Assembly (NCBI GenBank): GCA_038257535.1
Contig: JBBSJE010000237.1
Location: forward strand, 1 to 9,433
From: JAGTJU01 sp038257535
GTDB lineage: Bacteria; Myxococcota_A; Polyangia; Fen-1088
Length of the DNA stretch: 9,433 nt
Reading direction: 5' to 3'
Of this stretch, positions 4,974 to 9,433 are shown piece after piece. The position numbers and the translations under genes are program-made. The notes beneath the pieces were generated by a model. That model saw only the letters and a program-made list of their open reading frames with translations, did not search any database and was not told the origin of the DNA. Position 1 is the stretch's first letter. Each line of letters opens with the position of its first letter.

Positions 4974-7900
4974 ACCACCGGCGAAATGCCCAACTCTTCG
5001 CGCAGCTCCAGGTGCTCAATCGACAGCACGAACTCAAGATAGTCCTCGAGCGCCTCTGGCCCTTCTTCCTCGGAAACGATGCGGCCCACGCGCAGGACGT
5101 CGCCGCTGATCAGAAGCCCCAAACGGGTGGCCGTGCGTCCCAGGCCGCGCGCCCAAGCCGAAAGATTAATGGCCGAGCGATCCCGGACGAGCCGCGCGCC
5201 AAGCTCCCCTAGCCGCACCTTCACCGCCGGATCTCCTGCTTCGATCTGCGCCATCAGGGCGGGATCAACCTCGCTGGGCGAAAGTGTCTTGCGCCCCAGC
5301 GCCATGCAGGCCATCAAGAATGGCTTGAGCTGCCGTCCCGAGCGGGACGATCCGGCAATGCGGCCTGCGGTGCCAAACGACATCGCGCGCCCCAAGCGAA
5401 AGCCTAACTCCACCGTGTCCTTCGATTGCAGCAGCGAGGGGCCCACGAAGATGGCGTACGGTCGCGTATCGGCGAGGCGGGCGTCCCCCTCCAGGGCATC
5501 GTAAGCGAACACGCGTTCAGGTGGCGGCACCTTGAGAACGCCGCATACGTACTTCAGCACGCGGCGAAACGCTTCGGGGATCTCTTGCGGCGTGAGCGGT
5601 GCTTCGCCGAACAACCCCATGTCTTCATCAGAAAACGGCGCCAACAGCCCGCTGCCGGCGAGCAGCGCAAACAACGATTCCAGATCGCCGTCTTCGGCCG
5701 GGTGGCGTGCCTTCGCAAGCAGCCCGCCCTCGATGGGTTGCGCCAAGCGCCCCAACACCCGTGGTTTGTGCTGATCCGCCATGTTGATCTGAGCGGGATT
5801 GCCCAATCCGCGCAGCACCATGGCGGCCGCCGTCACCGTGGCGGCGTCGGTTCTGCCCACCCGCAAAAACAAATCCAACAGCGCTGCGCCCACCGCCCCA
5901 TCGTAAGGGCGCAAACGCCATTCGGCGGCCAATGCACGCGCCAATTCTTTCCAACGCGCCAGATCTTGCTGGTTCAACGCCACAACTTTGCGTTGGAGTT
6001 CCAGATCATCGGGCGCCAAGCGCGCAGCCATTTCGTAAGCAATGCGTGCCGAGGCAAAATCCTCAAACTCATTTTCGTAAAGCGTGGCAAGGTCGCGCCA
6101 CAGCTGTCGACGCAACGCCAACGATCGTTCACCCAGGGCGCGAATCAAGCGTCTGTAGATGCGTTCGGTGGCGTGAAACTCGCTGTAGTTGGCGTAAATG
6201 TTGGTCAGGATCTCCAGCGCTTCTGCGCGGCTGGGGTCCGATTCCAGAGCTTTTTCCAAAGCGCTGCGGGCCGTGTCTTCATCGCCGGTGGCGGCGGCCA
6301 AACGACCCAAAAACTCCAAAGCGTCAACGTGATCCGGGTCAAGGGTGAGCGCGTGCTCCATGCGCTCACGCGCCTCTTGCGCCCTGGCGTCGCCATGAGC
6401 CAGGAACAAGGCCCAGCCCAAAAACGCATGATACGTGGCTTGATCGGGGCCTGATCGCACCGCGTCCTCAAACACCGCGATGGCTGGGCCCAGCTGCCCT
6501 TCCTCCAACAGCGCGCGGCCCCTGGAAAACACCAACTCGGCACCCAGCAAGTCACCTTGCTTGTCGGGTTGGCCAAGGCTTTGGTCGTACCCTGCGCGCA
6601 AACCGCTGTCGCACAGCACCTTGAACGCACGATTGTAAGCCCCGCGAACGTTTTCAAGCTTGGCGGCATCGGGCCCAAGGTCAACCCCGGCAAATATGTC
6701 GGGCGCAAACTTGCGGGTTTTTCGCTCGTAAGCGGCAACCACTTGGTCAAGCCCGGCGTCGCGGTCAACGCCCAGCAGCTCGTAAAGCGTCTTGCCGTGA
6801 ATTTCCAGGTATTCGCGCAACACCACCTGCCGTGGATCTTCTTGGCGCTCTTGCGCCATGGCGGCCATCACTTGCGATTGCGCGGCTTCGGCCAACGCCA
6901 AGCGCGCCAAGGGTTCAATTGTGATCACACCCGAGTCTGAAGAGTCCATCTCGGCGAAAGGGGCCGCGTCGCGAGAGATGGCGTCTAGCGCGGACTCTTG
7001 ACTGTCTTCATAAGAAAATCCCATCTCGACTTCAGGGTGCGCCATCCCCGAAGCGGCCGCCGGCAACGCTTCGCTGCCCAAGCGCTCTAAAGAGAACGAG
7101 GACTTTTCGGCCTCTTGCGGGGTGAGGGTGGCAAGCCCTTGCGGCGCCGCAGGATCGAACTCGGCCAGGCCACAGAGCGAAAGCGCCTCAAGCGCCAAGA
7201 TGACCGAGGACGCGTCTTGCCGAAGCGCAAGCGAGCCCACCGTGGGACGCTGGGCAAGCGCTCCTGGCACATCGTCACCGAACACTTCCTGAAAGATGTT
7301 GCGGTAGCGCTGAAAACGCGTTGAGAGCCGCACCGGGTTGGCGCCGTGCTGTTCAACGAACCTTTCCAACAGCAAGTCGGGCGCGGCGGTTTTCTGCAAT
7401 CCCACGAACAGCAAGCGCGGAATCTCCAGCTCATGTTCGATCACCCGCTCCATAAACTCGCTGCCCTTAGTGAACTCGAACGCGCCATCGAGCCAGCGCA
7501 AACAATCCACCACGCGCTTGCGGGCCTGGGCGCCCAGGTATTTAAGGACATCCTCGGGAGACAACCATCCTAGCTCCACCAACACAGCGCCCATTTTTTG
7601 TCCGCGGCGCTTCATCTCTGACAGCAAGAACGTCAGCTGCTCCTCGTCCAAGATGCCACGCGCTTGCAGCAACGAACCCAGCGCCTCTTGTCGCAGGTTC
7701 GATTCCGAACCCACGGGTTTGCCGTCGCGAATGAAGATCTCTTTGCGAACTTGACCGCGACGCAACACCAAGGTGCCGGTGGACTGAGCTTCAAGATGCT
7801 CGATCAGCAAGCGGGGAACGGGGCGTTCGGCCAGCGACCCACTGTGAGCCAACGCAAGGTCAATGGGCGCAGAGACCGCCGGAGCGATGTCATGCGGCAC

Positions 7901-8575
7901 AGCCCCAAGTTCTGATGACGACGGGGCAGGGGCCGTGGTGGCGGCAGCGGCATGGCCTATGTCAACGGTGGGCACCCCCATCATTGTCATGGGACGCTTG
8001 TGGGTCTGTAGTGGCGGCTCCGGGCGGGGTGAGACGACCGCCTGGGGAGATGATAGGCCCTGGGGCGCCACGCCAAAGCCGCGCGTTGCCCCGGCGGGCG
8101 CAGAGCTGGCGGGTGCCGCTGGCGGTCTGGCGGGTGTCGCTGGCGGTTTGGCTGGCGTCGCCGTTTCGGGCTCGTCAAGCAGTTGCAACACCGCCGTGGC
8201 CACGACCGCAGGGTCAACTGGCTTCGCAAAAAAACGCCCGCCCACTTCGCCAATCAGGGCGTCGATTTGCGCCGTGTCCTTGGCCAAGCCCGACACAAAC
8301 ACCAATGGCAGGTGCTCGGTTTCGCTGTCGGCTCGAAGCGCTCGTGCCAGCTCGAACCCGTCCATGCGCGGCATGAACAGATCGACAATCACGGCATCAG
8401 GCAGTTCTTTGTGAATTTGGGCCAGCGCGCGCTTGCCGTCGCCCGCGCGCGAGGTTTTGATTCCTCGATTTTGCAACCTCGGATCGTTTAGAAGGCCGCG
8501 TTCCAGAACCTGCCGTGAGATGGGATCGTCATCCACCAACAGCAGATTCAGTTTGGGCTCGGAACCTAAGGCCAT
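4970..8575 (-). CDS. Response-regulator / DUF4388 / degenerate J-domain / TPR multidomain protein
   Basis: This is a 1201-residue cytoplasmic protein without signal peptide or TM segment. Domains in order: (1) receiver, residues 8-134, with acidic pair D16/D17, phospho-acceptor D65 (VDLFMPRMDG), switch S95 and K118 in FAKPVD, all present, so it should be phosphorylatable; (2) Pro/Ala linker, about 135-240; (3) DUF4388 (PATAN)-like and adjoining helical region, about 246-370 (TGTLVLRRGQVRKEIFIRDG, then GSLLQARGILDEEQL and GAVLVELGWLSPEDVL); (4) acidic linker to about 590; (5) J-domain-like segment 594-667 (YELLGV at the start, RAGYDQSLG at the end) whose HPD motif is replaced by A624-P625-D626; (6) TPRs, about 678-900; (7) a C-terminal domain, about 985-1201, that may be a dead M48-type peptidase (inference). 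AGGA stands 7 nt before ATG 8575. It is 31 nt downstream of pspA. There is no DNA-binding domain, so it probably works by protein-protein contacts. The cognate histidine kinase is not in the window. Confidence 0.9.
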   Translation of the reverse strand: MALGSEPKLNLLLVDDDPISRQVLERGLLNDPRLQNRGIKTSRAGDGKRALAQIHKELPDAVIVDLFMPRMDGFELARALRADSETEHLPLVFVSGLAKDTAQIDALIGEVGGRFFAKPVDPAVVATAVLQLLDEPETATPAKPPATPARPPAAPASSAPAGATRGFGVAPQGLSSPQAVVSPRPEPPLQTHKRPMTMMGVPTVDIGHAAAATTAPAPSSSELGAVPHDIAPAVSAPIDLALAHSGSLAERPVPRLLIEHLEAQSTGTLVLRRGQVRKEIFIRDGKPVGSESNLRQEALGSLLQARGILDEEQLTFLLSEMKRRGQKMGAVLVELGWLSPEDVLKYLGAQARKRVVDCLRWLDGAFEFTKGSEFMERVIEHELEIPRLLFVGLQKTAAPDLLLERFVEQHGANPVRLSTRFQRYRNIFQEVFGDDVPGALAQRPTVGSLALRQDASSVILALEALSLCGLAEFDPAAPQGLATLTPQEAEKSSFSLERLGSEALPAAASGMAHPEVEMGFSYEDSQESALDAISRDAAPFAEMDSSDSGVITIEPLARLALAEAAQSQVMAAMAQERQEDPRQVVLREYLEIHGKTLYELLGVDRDAGLDQVVAAYERKTRKFAPDIFAGVDLGPDAAKLENVRGAYNRAFKVLCDSGLRAGYDQSLGQPDKQGDLLGAELVFSRGRALLEEGQLGPAIAVFEDAVRSGPDQATYHAFLGWALFLAHGDARAQEARERMEHALTLDPDHVDALEFLGRLAAATGDEDTARSALEKALESDPSRAEALEILTNIYANYSEFHATERIYRRLIRALGERSLALRRQLWRDLATLYENEFEDFASARIAYEMAARLAPDDLELQRKVVALNQQDLARWKELARALAAEWRLRPYDGAVGAALLDLFLRVGRTDAATVTAAAMVLRGLGNPAQINMADQHKPRVLGRLAQPIEGGLLAKARHPAEDGDLESLFALLAGSGLLAPFSDEDMGLFGEAPLTPQEIPEAFRRVLKYVCGVLKVPPPERVFAYDALEGDARLADTRPYAIFVGPSLLQSKDTVELGFRLGRAMSFGTAGRIAGSSRSGRQLKPFLMACMALGRKTLSPSEVDPALMAQIEAGDPAVKVRLGELGARLVRDRSAINLSAWARGLGRTATRLGLLISGDVLRVGRIVSEEEGPEALEDYLEFVLSIEHLELREELGISPVV
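8106..8147. repeat. 21-bp tandem repeat in the regulator linker
   Basis: Two copies of a 21-bp unit (8106-8126 and 8127-8147) differ at one base, and a decayed third copy follows to about 8162. They encode the seven-residue unit ATPA(K/R)PP in the linker after the receiver. The repeat is a multiple of three, so copy-number changes would only lengthen or shorten a flexible hinge. Confidence 0.75.
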
Positions 8576-8606
8576 AAAGGGGTCCTAAGAGGTCGCTTAC
8601 ATCTCG

Positions 8607-9383
8607 CTACGATTTTTTCGCTTCCCCCTCGACCGTTTCATTCACGTCTTCTTCTAGGGCCACCCGCTGGCCGCTGGCCGCTGGCAGCGCGCCCTGCTGG
8701 GTGGGCGCCGCCAATCCCATTTTCGATTTGAGGGCGGCAAGCGCGTCGTCGGCGCCGGCGCCTGTGGATTCGAGCGCTTTGAATTTCTGCGCCAAGGTGT
8801 CACCTGAAAGCTCGCCACCCAATTCTGTTGAAGCCTCCGCTTCGGCCTCAATCTGATCTACCTTGTGGGTCATGCGCTCAAACGCATCGAAGGCGCTGTT
8901 GTCTGAAAGGCCTTGCATCGTGTCTTGAATAGCCTTTTGTGCTTCAGCGCGCTTTTGCCGGGCGATCAGCACGTTCTTCTTGCGCTTGGCTTCTTCAATG
9001 CGGTCGTTCAAAGTCCGCAGTTGATCTTTAAGCTTTTCAACGGCTGCCTTTTGCAGTTCCCATTGTTTGCCGAACTCCGTTGCCTGCGCTTCGTGCTCAC
9101 CCTTGCGCTTGAGCGCTTCGCGGGCCAAAACGTCATCGCCTGAGCGGACGGCCAACATCGCTTTGCGCTCCCATTCGGCGCTGAGCTCTGTTTGCTCTTC
9201 AAGTTGCTTCTTCAGCCGCTTTTCGTCGGCGATCGATACAGCCACCTGCTTTTTGGCATCAACCAGCTGGCTTTGCATATCCTGCACCAGCTGGTCCAGC
9301 ATCTTCTTCGGATCTTCAGCGCGCGAGATCAGATCGTTCAAATTCGATTTGATCAGTGTTCCCAAGCGAGAAAAGAAACCCAT
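8607..9383 (-). CDS. pspA: PspA/IM30-family phage-shock protein A
   Basis: This is a peripheral membrane protein of the ESCRT-III superfamily that coats and repairs stressed inner membrane and limits proton leakage. It has 258 residues. The N-terminus MGFFSRLGTLIKSNLNDLIS is the amphipathic membrane-binding helix, followed by AEDPKKMLDQLVQDM, typical of the family. A long charged coiled coil runs to about residue 185. The C-terminal part has DDALAALKSKMG and a poorly conserved acidic tail of about 35 residues that makes it longer than the 222 residues of E. coli PspA. ATG 9383 is preceded by AAGGAA at a 5-nt spacing. The large regulator starts 31 nt downstream on the same strand, so the two are probably co-transcribed. 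In the 50 nt upstream that are visible I see no sigma-54 (-24/-12) promoter and no pspF; regulation differs from the enterobacterial system or its elements lie outside. Confidence 0.95.
   Translation of the reverse strand: MGFFSRLGTLIKSNLNDLISRAEDPKKMLDQLVQDMQSQLVDAKKQVAVSIADEKRLKKQLEEQTELSAEWERKAMLAVRSGDDVLAREALKRKGEHEAQATEFGKQWELQKAAVEKLKDQLRTLNDRIEEAKRKKNVLIARQKRAEAQKAIQDTMQGLSDNSAFDAFERMTHKVDQIEAEAEASTELGGELSGDTLAQKFKALESTGAGADDALAALKSKMGLAAPTQQGALPAASGQRVALEEDVNETVEGEAKKS
8664..8684. repeat. 7-bp tandem repeat inside pspA
   Basis: CCGCTGG occurs three times without interruption. On the coding strand it yields LPAASGQ in the C-terminal tail of PspA. Because the unit is not a multiple of three, gain or loss of one copy would shift the frame of the last residues only. 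Confidence 0.8.
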
Positions 9384-9406
9384 GATTGTTCCTTGTAGAT
9401 GTAACG

Positions 9407-9422
9407 CGATGGCTAGCGATCG
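9407..9422. promoter_or_regulatory. Imperfect 16-bp dyad upstream of pspA
   Basis: CGATGGCTAGCGATCG is symmetrical except for one mismatched pair (14 of 16 positions), centred on GCTAGC. It lies 24-39 nt upstream of the pspA start codon, where a promoter or operator would be expected. The window ends 11 nt further, so the context cannot be judged. Confidence 0.3.
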
Positions 9423-9433
9423 GCCGGCTTAAC

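Noticed and set aside
5426..6454. 342-codon open frame on the plus strand opposite the large regulator gene
   Set aside because: It is the antisense shadow of a well-supported multidomain gene. The product is rich in Arg, Gln and His without domains or hydrophobic pattern, and it has no ribosome binding site; the opposite strand shows clear receiver, J-like and TPR motifs.
9067..9432. 121-codon plus-strand frame rich in Ser and Cys opposite pspA
   Set aside because: It is the complement of the coiled-coil codons of pspA; Ser/Cys-rich composition is the expected artefact and there are no start signals.

Overview
The window (9,433 bases, GC-rich, tightly packed) looks like ordinary chromosome from a Gram-negative bacterium, most likely a Myxococcota / 'Deltaproteobacteria'-grade organism. 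The Gram-negative call rests on the ftsK-lolA pair, an order known from many Proteobacteria, and on the LolA outer-membrane lipoprotein chaperone itself. The Myxococcota leaning rests mainly on a 1201-residue protein that combines a response-regulator receiver with a DUF4388 (PATAN)-like domain, a degenerate J domain and TPRs, a style of protein typical of that group. I see no integrase, transposase, CRISPR array or phage gene.

Layout, left to right. On the + strand, the last 42 codons of ftsK are followed by lolA. lolA converges, with only 2 nt between stop codons, on a minus-strand class I SAM-dependent methyltransferase gene. A 224-nt intergenic region with a perfect 14-bp palindrome follows, then a small two-TM membrane protein gene (+). 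Next, on the minus strand, come a good intrinsic terminator and an iron superoxide dismutase gene (sodB) with a recognisable promoter. Divergent from sodB is a one-piece tmRNA gene (ssrA, +) with a readable proteolysis tag, ANDNAFALAA, and its own terminator.

The right two thirds is read entirely on the minus strand: pspA, then the large multidomain regulator 31 nt downstream, then a thiolase gene, then a 70-residue uncharacterised gene. pspA and the regulator look like one operon. The thiolase has its own near-consensus sigma-70 promoter, whose -35 box overlaps the regulator's stop codon. The last small gene is preceded by three 11-bp direct repeats and an elaborate nested inverted repeat.

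Functional reading: the left part is housekeeping (chromosome segregation, lipoprotein trafficking, ribosome rescue, oxidative defence). The most unusual unit is the pspA-regulator pair, which may be an envelope-stress module in which a phosphorylatable TPR scaffold acts with PspA; this link is inferred from gene order only. No gene-free stretch exceeds about 225 nt.
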